Source: Streptomyces sp. NBC_00287
GTDB taxonomy: Bacteria > Actinomycetota > Actinomycetes > Streptomycetales > Streptomycetaceae
Assembly (NCBI RefSeq): GCF_036173105.1
Contig: NZ_CP108053.1
Span: forward strand, 4,030,001-4,094,000
Length of the DNA: 64,000 nt
Direction: 5' to 3'
In this document: positions 25,419 through 36,457 of the stretch, piece by piece
Position numbering within the stretch: position 1 is the stretch's first letter
Layout of the letters: the number at the start of each line of letters is the position of its first letter
Notes under the pieces: generated by a model
The model's input: only the letters and a program-made list of their open reading frames with translations
The model's database searches: none
What the model was told of the DNA's origin: nothing
Program-made: the position numbers and the translations under genes

Positions 25419-25564
25419 GCAGAGTTTCGGCGGTGCCGCGGCCGTAACCCTGTGAAGAAACCAAGTGTTGTCTGTTCGTGATTGACCCGGGGTCAGGTGC
25501 GGCTGGAAGCTGAGCCGCCCCCTCCACATCTTCTTCCCGTTCATTTCACGAAGATGGACTGCCC

Positions 25565-26230
25565 ATGCGCACCCTCACCCGCGCCGGCGCCCTGTGCGCC
25601 GTCGCCACGGCGGCGATGCTCGTCGCCCCCGCCGCCCACGCCACCCCGCACGGGGACAACGGCACCGTGAAGATCCACGACGCCACCACCGACGAGGAGC
25701 TCCGCCACAACGAGCCGCATGTCTGCGAGTTCTACCTCGACGCGTTCGGCTTCGACGGCGGCCAGCAGGTCGACTGGCACATCGAGGCCTGGGCCCCGAG
25801 CGCCGACGTCAAGGGCGAGACCGTGAAGTCCGGCGAGCTCGCCCTGGACGCCGAGGGCCACGGCCGCAGCGAGGACATGACGCTGCCCGACGGCCACTAC
25901 AAGCTGTTCTGGAACTTCGACGGCGAGAACGGTTCGGCCAAGCACAAGGTGTTCTGGACGGACTGCGAGGAGTCCGAGGAGCCCGAGGGCGGTACGACGC
26001 CTTCGGCCACGCCGTCCGACTCCACCGCGTCCCCGAGCGCCGAGCCCAGCGCGGAGCCCAGCGCCCCCGCCACCGAGGCCTCGGCGGCCCCCTCCCCGCA
26101 GGGCGGCGACAGCGGCGAGGGCGACCTCGCCGAGACGGGCAACGGCGCCCCGGTGGGCCTGCTGAGCGGGATCGCTGCCGCGCTGGTCGCCGGGGGCGGG
26201 TTCCTGATGTACCGCCGCCGCAAGGCCTGA
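25565..26230 (+). CDS. Secreted surface protein with LAETG sortase signal
   Basis: A 221-residue exported protein: signal peptide about 1-27 (ending APAAHA), a soluble beta-rich domain (about 30-140) with two Cys (EPHVCEFYLD and FWTDCEE), a Ser/Pro/Ala/Glu-rich spacer (about 145-185), then LAETG, a hydrophobic segment and the charged tail MYRRRKA. That tail is a complete cell-wall sorting signal; LAxTG is the motif preferred by Streptomyces class E sortases, which attach chaplins and similar proteins to peptidoglycan. No sortase gene is in the window. The adhesive or structural role of the head domain is unknown. Confidence 0.85.
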   Translation: MRTLTRAGALCAVATAAMLVAPAAHATPHGDNGTVKIHDATTDEELRHNEPHVCEFYLDAFGFDGGQQVDWHIEAWAPSADVKGETVKSGELALDAEGHGRSEDMTLPDGHYKLFWNFDGENGSAKHKVFWTDCEESEEPEGGTTPSATPSDSTASPSAEPSAEPSAPATEASAAPSPQGGDSGEGDLAETGNGAPVGLLSGIAAALVAGGGFLMYRRRKA

Positions 26231-26269
26231 CGTACGGCATAAGAGGTACGACATAGGCCGTACGGCATA

Positions 26270-26304
26270 AAAGGCGCCCCCCGAGACTCTCGGGGGGCGC
26301 CTTT
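26270..26304. terminator. Bidirectional terminator between the LAETG gene and ppc
   Basis: A perfect 16-base stem (26270-26285 with 26289-26304) with a three-base loop. AAA at the base on one side and TTT on the other make it symmetrical, fitting termination of both convergent genes. Confidence 0.9.
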
Positions 26305-26319
26305 CCGTGTCGGGCCGGG

Positions 26320-29061
<2,742 letters not shown>

Positions 29062-29233
29062 AGGTGCGGCTCCTTGCAGTGTTGAAGCTCGTCCGGGAGG
29101 GAACCCGGAGCCACGTCTCGCGCGGCGGCTGCCGCATACGAGCCGGGGCATCCGGGAAGAATTCAGAGCGGACCGCGCTGTCCGACCGACTCCAAGGATA
29201 GGTGTCCGTCCGGACGCGCAGGCTCACGGGCTC

Positions 29234-29261
29234 TTGCCGCCGGGCGACGCGCTGCCATACT
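29234..29261 (+). promoter_or_regulatory. Putative promoter of the desaturase-TetR operon
   Basis: TTGCCG (29234-29239) and CATACT (29256-29261), 16 bases apart, resemble a vegetative promoter. Transcription would begin near 29268, immediately ahead of the repeated elements at 29274-29308. Confidence 0.4.
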
Positions 29262-29273
29262 TACGACGCCGTA

Positions 29274-29308
29274 GGTTACGGAACCGTAGGGACCGATGTA
29301 ACGGAACC
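29274..29308 (+). promoter_or_regulatory. Repeated operator-like element before the desaturase
   Basis: GTTACGGAACC (29275-29285) and GTAACGGAACC (29298-29308) are near-identical and 23 bases apart. The first also contains an inverted repeat GGTT-acgg-AACC (29274-29285). The position just after the putative start of transcription suits a repressor; the TetR protein of the same operon is the obvious candidate. Confidence 0.45.
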
Positions 29309-29372
29309 AGGGCACGGTTCCCTCAACCACCCGGCATCTGACTCACCACCCTCGACCCCACAGGGGACGCCC

Positions 29373-30383
29373 ATGACCACGAGCTCCGATGTGATCGAAG
29401 ACGCCCCGCAGGCGAACGACGACACCACAGTCACCTCAGCAACGCTCGGCGGCGAGAAGAAGGGGTCGCTCGAACAGTTCGCGCTCCTGCTCTTCATCGT
29501 CGTCCCGTTCCTGGCGCTCGCCGCCGCGGTGCCGCTGGCCTGGGGCTGGGGTGTGAGCTGGCTCGACCTCGGTCTGCTGGTCTTCTTCTACTACTTCGCC
29601 TGCCACGGCGTGACGATCGGCTATCACCGGTACTTCACCCATGGCTCCTTCAAGGCCAAGCGCCCGCTGCGCATCGCGCTCGCCGTCGCGGGCTCGATGG
29701 CGGTCGAGGGCCCCCTCGTCCGCTGGGTCGCCGACCACCGCAAGCACCACAAGTTCTCCGACGCCGAGGGCGACCCGCACTCCCCGTGGCGTTACGGGGA
29801 GACCCTCCCGGCGCTGCTGAAGGGCCTGTGGTGGGCGCACATCGGCTGGATGTTCGACGAGGAGCGGACCCCGCAGGACAAGTACGCACCGGACCTGATC
29901 AAGGACCGGGCGATCCGCACGATCTCCCGTCAGTTCCTCTGGTGGACGGTTCTCTCGCTGGCCCTGCCCGCCCTGATCGGCGGTCTGGTGACGATGTCCT
30001 GGTGGGGCGCCTTCACGGGCTTCTTCTGGGGCTCGCTCGTCCGGGTGGCCCTGCTGCACCACGTCACCTGGTCGATCAACTCCATCTGCCACGCCGTCGG
30101 CAAGCGTCCCTTCAAGTCGCGGGACAAGTCGGGCAACGTGTGGTGGCTGGCGGTCCTGTCCTGTGGTGAGTCCTGGCACAACCTGCACCACGCCGACCCG
30201 ACATCGGCGCGGCACGGGGTGATGCGCGGGCAGGTGGACTCCTCCGCGCGGCTCATCCGCTGGTTCGAGGTGGCGGGCTGGGCGTACGACGTGCGCTGGC
30301 CGTCACGCTCGCGTATCGATTCACGCCGGAAGACCGCGGAAGACGGCTCCCGAAGCGGGGCGGAGGCCGCGAAGGCGGCATGA
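29373..30383 (+). CDS. Membrane fatty acid (acyl-CoA) desaturase
   Basis: A di-iron enzyme that introduces a cis double bond, probably delta-9, into acyl chains to adjust membrane fluidity. The 336-residue product has all three histidine boxes: HRYFTH, HRKHH and HNLHH, with hydrophobic segments around residues 30-70 and 165-215. ATG 29373 is chosen (AGGGGAC upstream) rather than the open-frame start at 29202, which would include the promoter region. Its TGA overlaps the ATG of the TetR gene, so the two are co-translated. Confidence 0.92.
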   Translation: MTTSSDVIEDAPQANDDTTVTSATLGGEKKGSLEQFALLLFIVVPFLALAAAVPLAWGWGVSWLDLGLLVFFYYFACHGVTIGYHRYFTHGSFKAKRPLRIALAVAGSMAVEGPLVRWVADHRKHHKFSDAEGDPHSPWRYGETLPALLKGLWWAHIGWMFDEERTPQDKYAPDLIKDRAIRTISRQFLWWTVLSLALPALIGGLVTMSWWGAFTGFFWGSLVRVALLHHVTWSINSICHAVGKRPFKSRDKSGNVWWLAVLSCGESWHNLHHADPTSARHGVMRGQVDSSARLIRWFEVAGWAYDVRWPSRSRIDSRRKTAEDGSRSGAEAAKAA

Positions 30384-31054
30384 TTGACGCCGTGGCGACC
30401 GACTCCAGCAGTACCTCGAACGAGAAGCCGCGGCGTGCGCGTCGCACCCGGATGACCGGTGCGGAGCGCCGTCAGCAACTGCTGGAGATCGGTCGCACCC
30501 TCTTCGCCGCGAAGGGCTTCGAGGGCACGTCGGTGGAGGAGATCGCGGCGAAGGCCGGGGTCTCCAAACCGGTGGTGTACGAGCACTTCGGCGGCAAGGA
30601 GGGCCTGTACGCGGTGGTCGTGGACCGCGAGATGCGCCGACTGCTGGACATGGTCACGAGCTCCCTGACCGCCGGCCACCCCCGCGAACTGTGCGAGCAG
30701 GCGGCCTTCGCGCTCCTGGACTACATCGAGGAGTACACGGACGGCTTCCGCATCCTGGTCCGTGACTCCCCCATCCCCCAGTCGACGGGCTCCTTCGCCT
30801 CCCTGATCTCGGACATCGCCACCCAGGTGGAGGACATCCTGGGCCGCGAGTTCAAGAGCCGCGGCTTCGACCCCAAGCTGGCCCCCCTCTACGCCCAGGC
30901 CCTGGTCGGCATGGTCGCCCTGACCGGCCAGTGGTGGCTGGACGTCCGCCGCCCGAAGAAGGCGGAGGTGGCGGCCCATCTGGTGAACCTGGCCTGGCAC
31001 GGCCTGGACGGCCTGGAGGCCAAGCCGCACTTGATAGGGCGCCGCAAGGCCTAA
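30380..31054 (+). CDS. TetR family regulator of the desaturase operon
   Basis: A 224-residue repressor-type protein. Residues about 25-75 form the helix-turn-helix domain (ERRQQLLEIGRTLFAAKGFE, then GVSKPVVYEHFGGKEGLY); the rest is a helical ligand domain. It overlaps the desaturase stop by ATGA, so it is part of that operon, and it probably senses acyl-CoA or a lipid and controls the operon through the repeats at 29274-29308. The ligand is inference. Its last codons overlap the convergent VOC gene by four bases. Confidence 0.9.
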   Translation: MIDAVATDSSSTSNEKPRRARRTRMTGAERRQQLLEIGRTLFAAKGFEGTSVEEIAAKAGVSKPVVYEHFGGKEGLYAVVVDREMRRLLDMVTSSLTAGHPRELCEQAAFALLDYIEEYTDGFRILVRDSPIPQSTGSFASLISDIATQVEDILGREFKSRGFDPKLAPLYAQALVGMVALTGQWWLDVRRPKKAEVAAHLVNLAWHGLDGLEAKPHLIGRRKA

Positions 31055-31404
31055 GGCAGCGGCTCCAGGAATTCGAGCCGGTTGCCGACGGGGTCGTGCG
31101 AGTAGAACCGCCGGTGCCCCGGCAGCTTGTCGTCCCAGGTGACCGTCGCTCCCCGGGCCCGGAGCCGGGTCTCGATACCGGTGACCCGCAGCCCGGGATG
31201 CGCCTTCCGGGCCGGCCGGAAGTCGCTCTCGATCCCCAGATGCAGCTGCACGGCCCCCGCCCGGAACCAGCACCCTCCGCGCGCCGCGAGCACGGGCGGT
31301 TTGGGGACCTCGGTCATGCCGAGGACGTCGACGTAGTAGGCGCGCAGCCGGTCCTCGGAGCCGGGTGGCGCCGCAAGCTGGACGTGGTCGACGGCGGTGA
31401 GCAT
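31051..31404 (-). CDS. VOC (glyoxalase/dioxygenase fold) protein
   Basis: A 117-residue single-domain VOC protein. AVDHVQLAAPPGSEDRLRAY at the start, and FYSHDPVGNRLEFLEP with the metal-ligand Glu near the end, are the paired beta-alpha-beta modules of the fold. Such proteins can be lyases, dioxygenases or resistance proteins; the sequence does not decide. Its ATG overlaps the methyltransferase stop (TGATG at 31402-31406), so the two form an operon. Confidence 0.82.
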   Translation of the reverse strand: MLTAVDHVQLAAPPGSEDRLRAYYVDVLGMTEVPKPPVLAARGGCWFRAGAVQLHLGIESDFRPARKAHPGLRVTGIETRLRARGATVTWDDKLPGHRRFYSHDPVGNRLEFLEPLP

Positions 31405-32189
31405 CAGGCCTCCTTGCGGGCGACGGCGAAGATACGGCGGAAGGGGAACGCCGTGCCGTGCGGACCGGCCGGATAGGCCTCCCGCAGGGCGGCCCGGTAC
31501 TCCTCGAGGAAGGCGTCCCGCGCCTGAGGTTCACCGGCGAGCGCGGTGAGGATGGGCCGCAGACCAGTCCCCTTGACCCAGTCCAGCACCGGATCCTCGC
31601 CCTGGAGCAGATGGACGTACGTCGTCTCCCAGGCGTCGACGGCGCAGCCGAGGTCGGTGAGCCTCTCCAGGTAGGCCTCCGGGGTGAGGACGGCGTCGTC
31701 GTGGCGCAGGGTGTCGGTGAGGCCGTACCGGCCTGCCAGCTCACGCATCAGCCGGTGGCTCGGGGAGTCGAAGTTCCCCGGCACCTGGAAGGCGAGGGTG
31801 CCGCCGGGGGCGAGCCCGGCGATCCAGTCGGCGAAACGGTCCGCGTGCCCCGGGACCCACTGCAGCGTGGCATTGCTGACGATCAGGTCGTACGGCTCCT
31901 CCGGTGCCCAGGTCCGCACGTCCGCGTGGGCGAAGTCGAGGCGCTCCCCGCCATGGTCCACGCGCGCCTTGTCGAGCATCTCTGCGGAGTTGTCGTAGCC
32001 GGTGATGTGCGCGGTGGGCCAGCGTTCGGCGAGGAGCGCGGTGACATTGCCCGGGCCGCAGCCCAGGTCGGCGATGCGGGGCCGAGCGCCGGGGAGCTCG
32101 GGGATCCGGGCCAGGAGGTCAAGGAAGGGACGGGCCCGGTGGCCGGCGTGACGCAGGTACTGGGCGGGGTCCCAGGTGGGAGTCGTCAT
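31404..32189 (-). CDS. tam: Trans-aconitate 2-methyltransferase
   Basis: An S-adenosylmethionine-dependent enzyme that methylates trans-aconitate, an inhibitor formed from cis-aconitate. The 261-residue product has the SAM motif IADLGCGPGNVTALL, GYDNSAEML, SNATLQWVPGH and FQVPGNFDSPSHR, closely matching Tam proteins. ATG 32189 is preferred to ATG 32198 because GGAGG is nine bases before the former and adjoins the latter. The gene is divergent from a MarR regulator across 88 bases with palindromic sites. Confidence 0.88.
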   Translation of the reverse strand: MTTPTWDPAQYLRHAGHRARPFLDLLARIPELPGARPRIADLGCGPGNVTALLAERWPTAHITGYDNSAEMLDKARVDHGGERLDFAHADVRTWAPEEPYDLIVSNATLQWVPGHADRFADWIAGLAPGGTLAFQVPGNFDSPSHRLMRELAGRYGLTDTLRHDDAVLTPEAYLERLTDLGCAVDAWETTYVHLLQGEDPVLDWVKGTGLRPILTALAGEPQARDAFLEEYRAALREAYPAGPHGTAFPFRRIFAVARKEA

Positions 32190-32220
32190 GGCTCTCATCC
32201 TCCCCCATATTTACCTTCAC

Positions 32221-32241
32221 ATCAAGATGCTTGATATCAAG
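32221..32241. promoter_or_regulatory. Overlapping palindromes between tam and marR
   Basis: ATCAAG-atg-CTTGAT (32221-32235) and the perfect 12-base palindrome CTTGATATCAAG (32230-32241) overlap. AT-rich dyads with TTGATATCAA wording are classical MarR binding sites. The position between the two divergent starts suggests that the MarR protein controls both. Confidence 0.65.
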
Positions 32242-32264
32242 AGACTTCATGTCGACACAACCAC

Positions 32265-32270
32265 TACACT
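32265..32270 (+). promoter_or_regulatory. Putative -10 box giving a leaderless marR message
   Basis: TACACT lies seven bases before the MarR ATG (32278), and no Shine-Dalgarno is present. Transcription from this box would start at or within a base or two of the ATG. No strong -35 is visible, which fits a regulated promoter. Confidence 0.45.
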
Positions 32271-32277
32271 GATCGTC

Positions 32278-32775
32278 ATGGAGGACGAGGTCGATCGGCT
32301 GGTCGCGGCGTGGCGTCGGGAGCGCCCGGACCTCGACGTGGAACCGCTGGAAGTGCTCAGCCGCGTCAGCAGGCTGGCCCGGCATCTGGACCGCGCGCGC
32401 CGGCTGGCCTTCGCCGAGCACAGCCTGGAGCCCTGGGAGTTCGACGTACTCACCGCGCTGAGGCGCGCGGGAACGCCGTATCAACTCTCCCCGGGACAGC
32501 TGTTGACGCAGACCCTGGTCACCTCCGGGACCATGACCAACCGTATCGACCGGCTGGCGAAGAAGGGCCTGGTGGAGCGGCTCCCCGACCCCAGTGACCG
32601 CCGGGGCGTGCTGGTCCGGCTCACCGACGAGGGCCAGGACCGCGCGGACCAGGCCCTGGCCGGACTACTGGACCAGGAGCGCGCGATTCTCGCGGAGCTC
32701 TCCCGAGCGCAGCGGGGTGAACTGGCGGGGCTGTTGCGGCAGTTGACCGCGCCGTTCGACAACATCCCTGGCTAG
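32278..32775 (+). CDS. MarR family transcriptional regulator
   Basis: A 165-residue winged-helix protein. EPWEFDVLTALRRAG, TSGTMTNRIDRLAKKGLVER and DPSDRRGVLVRLTDEG are the standard recognition helix and wing. ATG 32278 is chosen although the open frame extends to 32176, because the upstream part covers the palindromic operators and tam start. It probably represses itself and the divergent tam-VOC operon. No redox-sensing cysteine is present in the visible sequence. Confidence 0.9.
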   Translation: MEDEVDRLVAAWRRERPDLDVEPLEVLSRVSRLARHLDRARRLAFAEHSLEPWEFDVLTALRRAGTPYQLSPGQLLTQTLVTSGTMTNRIDRLAKKGLVERLPDPSDRRGVLVRLTDEGQDRADQALAGLLDQERAILAELSRAQRGELAGLLRQLTAPFDNIPG

Positions 32776-32874
32776 TAGTGCCACGAGGGGTCCGTCTGCT
32801 GTCTGCGGCGCCGTTGTGGCTGGTCGCGCAGTTCCCCGCGCCCCTTGGGGAGCTGCCGAACCGTCCCTGGCCTG

Positions 32875-33642
32875 CTACGCCAGTTGACCGCCCCGCTCCA
32901 CAACATCCCCCGCCAGATCCACCGGGCCGACTCCCGCCCTGCGCGCCAGCGCGACCGCGGCCAGCGTGCTGTGCACGCCCAGCTTCCCCAGCACGTTCTG
33001 CATGTGCGTACGGACGGTGTGCGGGGACAAGTACAGGCGCTCGGCGACCGCCTTGCGCCCCAGGCCCGCCACCATGCAGCGGAGCACCTCTCGCTCGCGC
33101 GGGGTCAGCGACTCCACCAGGCGTTCGCTCTCGGTGCGGTGCTTGCGCGCGGCGGTCAACTCGCGCAGGACGCCGGTTAGCAGGGCGGGCGGCAGATGTG
33201 TCTCCTCGCGCAGCACCCCGCGGATGACGGTCAGCAGCCGGGACAGCGAGCAGTCCTTGGCCACCCAGCCGGACGCCCCGGCCTGCAGCGCCAGCGCCGC
33301 CCGCCGCGGGTCGTCCTTCTCCGCGAGCACCACGATCCGCACCCCGGGCTGCGAGGAACGCACCCCGGCGACGAGGGAGATACCGTCGACCAGACCGTCC
33401 TCCCCCACCTCCTGGACCGGCACGGCGGGCCGTACGCCCGGTATCCCGCCCCCCAGATCGGCGTCGACGAGCAGGACGTCATAGCGGCGCCCCTCGGCGG
33501 CGGCGCGCTCCAGGCTGCGCAGCGCGGCCGGGCCGCTGCCCGCGGCGGAGACGTCGACGTCGGGCTCGGCGGCCAGTGCGGCGGCGAGCGACTCGGCGAA
33601 GATTCGGTGGTCGTCGACGACCAGGACTCGAATGCGAACCAC
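32875..33642 (-). CDS. Orphan LuxR-type response regulator
   Basis: A 255-residue regulator with an N-terminal receiver and a C-terminal LuxR helix-turn-helix. The receiver keeps the acidic pair (VLVVDDHRIF), the phosphoacceptor region LLVDADLGG and the lysine (WVAKDCS), with an insertion of about 25 residues after the acceptor (GIPGVRPAVPVQEVGEDG). The output domain has LTPREREVLRCMVAGLGRKA and SPHTVRTHMQNVLGKLGVHS. GTG 33642 is chosen (GGGGG upstream) over the longer frame from 33714. No histidine kinase is adjacent. Confidence 0.87.
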   Translation of the reverse strand: MVRIRVLVVDDHRIFAESLAAALAAEPDVDVSAAGSGPAALRSLERAAAEGRRYDVLLVDADLGGGIPGVRPAVPVQEVGEDGLVDGISLVAGVRSSQPGVRIVVLAEKDDPRRAALALQAGASGWVAKDCSLSRLLTVIRGVLREETHLPPALLTGVLRELTAARKHRTESERLVESLTPREREVLRCMVAGLGRKAVAERLYLSPHTVRTHMQNVLGKLGVHSTLAAVALARRAGVGPVDLAGDVVERGGQLA

Positions 33643-33884
33643 TGATACCCCCACTGGTCCGGTGAACGAAGACCGGCGCGGGTACGACGCCCAGGGGTAG
33701 TCGCAGAGCCGCACGGCCGCCGCCGTGCAGAAACTGGTACCCCCACCACGGGCGTCGTACCCGACTGTCTCGCCCCCTGATCAGCACCGGCCCCCACCGG
33801 CACTGTTCATCAGAGTACGGGCGGGGGCCCACAGCGGAAGCCAATTTGCAGAACTGGCCCGTCGACGCGTTTATGGTGAGCCGC

Positions 33885-34328
33885 ATGTTCCGAATGGAGA
33901 CAGAAGTCGACAAGGTACGGCGCGATCTTCTTCGCGCCCGGCTGCGGGACACCAACACCGCGGCCTCCCCGGTCATCGGCGCGATGCGCGGAACCCCGGG
34001 AGAGCGTGAACTTCCGCTCCACGTCTGGATGATGGACGAGGCGGGCGGCCTGGCCGGAGGGCTCGTCGGGCACACCTGGGCGACCTGGCTCCATGTGACC
34101 TACCTCTGGGTCGACGAACGGCACCGCGGCGCGGGGCTCGGTTCGCGACTGCTCGCGCAGGCGGAGCGGGTGGCGCGCGAGGAGCGGGGCTGTGCTTCCG
34201 TACGCCTGGAGACCTGGGACTTCCAGGCGCCGGAGTTCTACAAACGGCAGGGGTACGACGTGGTGTGCGTGATCCCCGACTATCCGCCGGGGATCACGGA
34301 GTTCACGCTGACCAAACGGATCAGGTGA
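33885..34328 (+). CDS. GNAT family acetyltransferase
   Basis: A 147-residue GNAT enzyme with the acetyl-CoA signature VDERHRGAGLGSRLLAQAE and the C-terminal block APEFYKRQGYDVVCVIPDYP; the latter resembles acetyltransferases that act on small substrates. The start is uncertain: ATG 33885, ATG 33894 or further upstream at 33846. The gene converges on galK and overlaps its end by eight bases, so the two transcripts interfere or terminate within each other. Confidence 0.78.
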   Translation: MFRMETEVDKVRRDLLRARLRDTNTAASPVIGAMRGTPGERELPLHVWMMDEAGGLAGGLVGHTWATWLHVTYLWVDERHRGAGLGSRLLAQAERVAREERGCASVRLETWDFQAPEFYKRQGYDVVCVIPDYPPGITEFTLTKRIR

Positions 34329-35472
34329 GGCGGCGGGCGCCCGCGGCGGGGACCGCCTCGAAGACGCGCGGGGCCGTGAAGCCGGCCGCGGCGAACGCCT
34401 CCTGGACCGCCTTGGTGATGGTGTCCACATCGGCCGCCTCGGCCAGCACGATCGCCGAGCCGCCGAAACCGCCGCCGGTCATACGGGCGCCGAGAGCGCC
34501 GGCGGACAGGGCCGTGTCCACCACCAGGTCCAGTTCCGGGCAGGAGATGCGGAAGTCGTCCCTGAGGGAGGCGTGTCCCGCGACCAGCACCGGGCCGATC
34601 GCCCGTGTCTCGCCCGCGCGGAGAAGGGCGACGACGCGCTCCACGCGCTCGTCCTCCGTCACCACGTGGCGGACCAGCCGGACGACCTCCTCCTCGTCGC
34701 CCAAGCGCGCCAGCGCCGCGTCCAGTTCGCCGTAGGGGATGTCCCGGAGCGCGTCGACGCCCAGCAGCGCGGCGCCCTTCTCGCAGCCCGCGCGGCGCTT
34801 GCCGTACTCGCCCTCGCTGTGGGAGTGCTTGACCTGGGTGTCGACGACCAGCAGGCGCATGCCCTCGGCGGCCAGGTCGAAGGGGATCTGCTGCTGGGAC
34901 AGGTCCCGGGTGTCGAGGAAGAGCGCGTGGCCCTCCTCGCAGCACGCGGACGCGGTCTGGTCCATGATGCCGACCGGGGCGCCGACGTAGACGTTCTCCG
35001 CGCGCTGGCACAGCCGGGCCAGCTGCCAGCGCTTGAGGCCCAGTTCGTACAGGTCGTTGAGGGCGAGCGCGACCACGACCTCCAGGGCGGCCGAGGACGA
35101 CAGGCCCGCGCCCGCCGGGACCGTCGAGGCCAGATGGATGTCGGCGCCGGTCACCGGGTGCCCTGCCTCACGCAGCGCCCACAGCACGCCAGACGGGTAG
35201 GCCGTCCAGTTCTTGTCGGACTCGGGGGTCAGGTCCTCCAGGCGCAGTTCGACCACCCCGCCCTCGACATCCGACGAGTGCAGCCTGAGCACGCCGTCCG
35301 TGCGCCGTGAGACCGCGGCGACCGCGGTGTGCGGCAGCGCGAAGGGCATGACGAAGCCGTCGTTGTAGTCGGTGTGCTCACCGATGAGGTTGACCCGGCC
35401 CGGTGCCGCCCACACCCCTTCCGGATCGGCCCCGTACAGCTCCTTGAACCGCTCGGCGACAGCCTCGCTCAT
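34321..35472 (-). CDS. galK: Galactokinase
   Basis: Phosphorylates galactose to galactose-1-phosphate, the first Leloir step. The 383-residue product is a GHMP kinase: the galactose signature GRVNLIGEHTDYNDG near residue 26, the ATP loop STVPAGAGLSSSAALEV, and the C-terminal MTGGGFGGSAIVL. It is the last gene of galT-galE-galK, 28 bases after galE. Its end overlaps the convergent acetyltransferase gene. Confidence 0.96.
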   Translation of the reverse strand: MSEAVAERFKELYGADPEGVWAAPGRVNLIGEHTDYNDGFVMPFALPHTAVAAVSRRTDGVLRLHSSDVEGGVVELRLEDLTPESDKNWTAYPSGVLWALREAGHPVTGADIHLASTVPAGAGLSSSAALEVVVALALNDLYELGLKRWQLARLCQRAENVYVGAPVGIMDQTASACCEEGHALFLDTRDLSQQQIPFDLAAEGMRLLVVDTQVKHSHSEGEYGKRRAGCEKGAALLGVDALRDIPYGELDAALARLGDEEEVVRLVRHVVTEDERVERVVALLRAGETRAIGPVLVAGHASLRDDFRISCPELDLVVDTALSAGALGARMTGGGFGGSAIVLAEAADVDTITKAVQEAFAAAGFTAPRVFEAVPAAGARRLT

Positions 35473-35500
35473 CCCCTGACCCCTGACCTTTCGTTCTGTA

Positions 35501-36457
35501 CTAGTTGGCGCGCCGCTGCGCGAACTCCCAGGCGTCCGCGACGATCCCCGCGAGGTCGGCGCGTGACGGGTTCCAGCCCAGCTTCTCGCGGGCGGTGGCG
35601 GCGGATGCCACCAGGACCGCCGGATCGCCGCCCCGGCGCGGGGCCACGACCTCGGGGACCGGGTGCCCCGTCACCTTGCGGACCGTCTCGACGACCTCGC
35701 GCACGGAGAAGCCGTTGCCGTTGCCGAGGTTGCAGATCAGGTGCTCACCCGGGGTGGCCGCCCGGACCGCCAGCAGGTGGGCCTCGGCCAGGTCCGCGAC
35801 GTGGATGTAGTCGCGCACACAGGTGCCGTCCGGCGTCGGGTAGTCGTCGCCGAAGACCGAGATGGCGTCCCGGCGGCCCTGCGCGACCTGGAGGACCAGC
35901 GGGATGAGGTGCGACTCGGGGTCGTGGCGCTCACCGAACTCGCCGTAGGCGCCCGCGACGTTGAAGTACCGCAGGGACACGGCGCCGAGACCGTGGGCCA
36001 CCGCCTCACCCGTGATCATGTGGTCGACGGCCAGCTTCGAGGCGCCGTAGGGGTTGGTGGGCCTGGTCGGCGCGGTCTCGACGATCGGGACCTGCTCGGG
36101 CTCGCCGTACGTGGCCGCCGTGGAGGAGAAGACGAGCTTGCGGACGCCCGCCTCGCGCATGGCGCCGAGCAGGGCCATGGTGCCGCCGACGTTGTTGTCC
36201 CAGTACTTCTCGGGCTTCACGACCGACTCGCCGACCTGCGAGGAGGCGGCGAAGTGCAGCACCGCGTCGTAGGAGGAGTCCAGCCACTTGGCGGCGTCGC
36301 GGATGTCGCCCTCGACGAAGACGGCGCCCGCGGGGACGCCCTCGCGGAAGCCGGTGCTGAGGTTGTCGAGCACCGTGACCTCGTGCCCCGCCTCCAGCAG
36401 ATGCTGGGCGACCACGCTGCCGACGTACCCCGCCCCGCCTGTCACCAGGTACTTCAT
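35501..36457 (-). CDS. galE: UDP-glucose 4-epimerase
   Basis: Interconverts UDP-galactose and UDP-glucose. The 318-residue short-chain dehydrogenase-type product has the NAD loop VTGGAGYVGSVVAQHL, the catalytic SSTAATYG and the Tyr-Lys pair in NPYGASK. Its ATG overlaps the galT stop (ATGA, 36454-36457), so translation is coupled. Middle gene of the gal operon. Confidence 0.95.
   Translation of the reverse strand: MKYLVTGGAGYVGSVVAQHLLEAGHEVTVLDNLSTGFREGVPAGAVFVEGDIRDAAKWLDSSYDAVLHFAASSQVGESVVKPEKYWDNNVGGTMALLGAMREAGVRKLVFSSTAATYGEPEQVPIVETAPTRPTNPYGASKLAVDHMITGEAVAHGLGAVSLRYFNVAGAYGEFGERHDPESHLIPLVLQVAQGRRDAISVFGDDYPTPDGTCVRDYIHVADLAEAHLLAVRAATPGEHLICNLGNGNGFSVREVVETVRKVTGHPVPEVVAPRRGGDPAVLVASAATAREKLGWNPSRADLAGIVADAWEFAQRRAN

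Larger units (their letters stand above)
29062..29372. other. 311-base divergent promoter region (ppc / desaturase)
   Basis: This gene-free stretch holds the promoters of ppc (minus) and the desaturase (plus). On the plus side a promoter and a repeated element are visible and listed separately. On the minus side I see no clear -35/-10 pair beyond the ppc ribosome-binding site. Confidence 0.5.
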
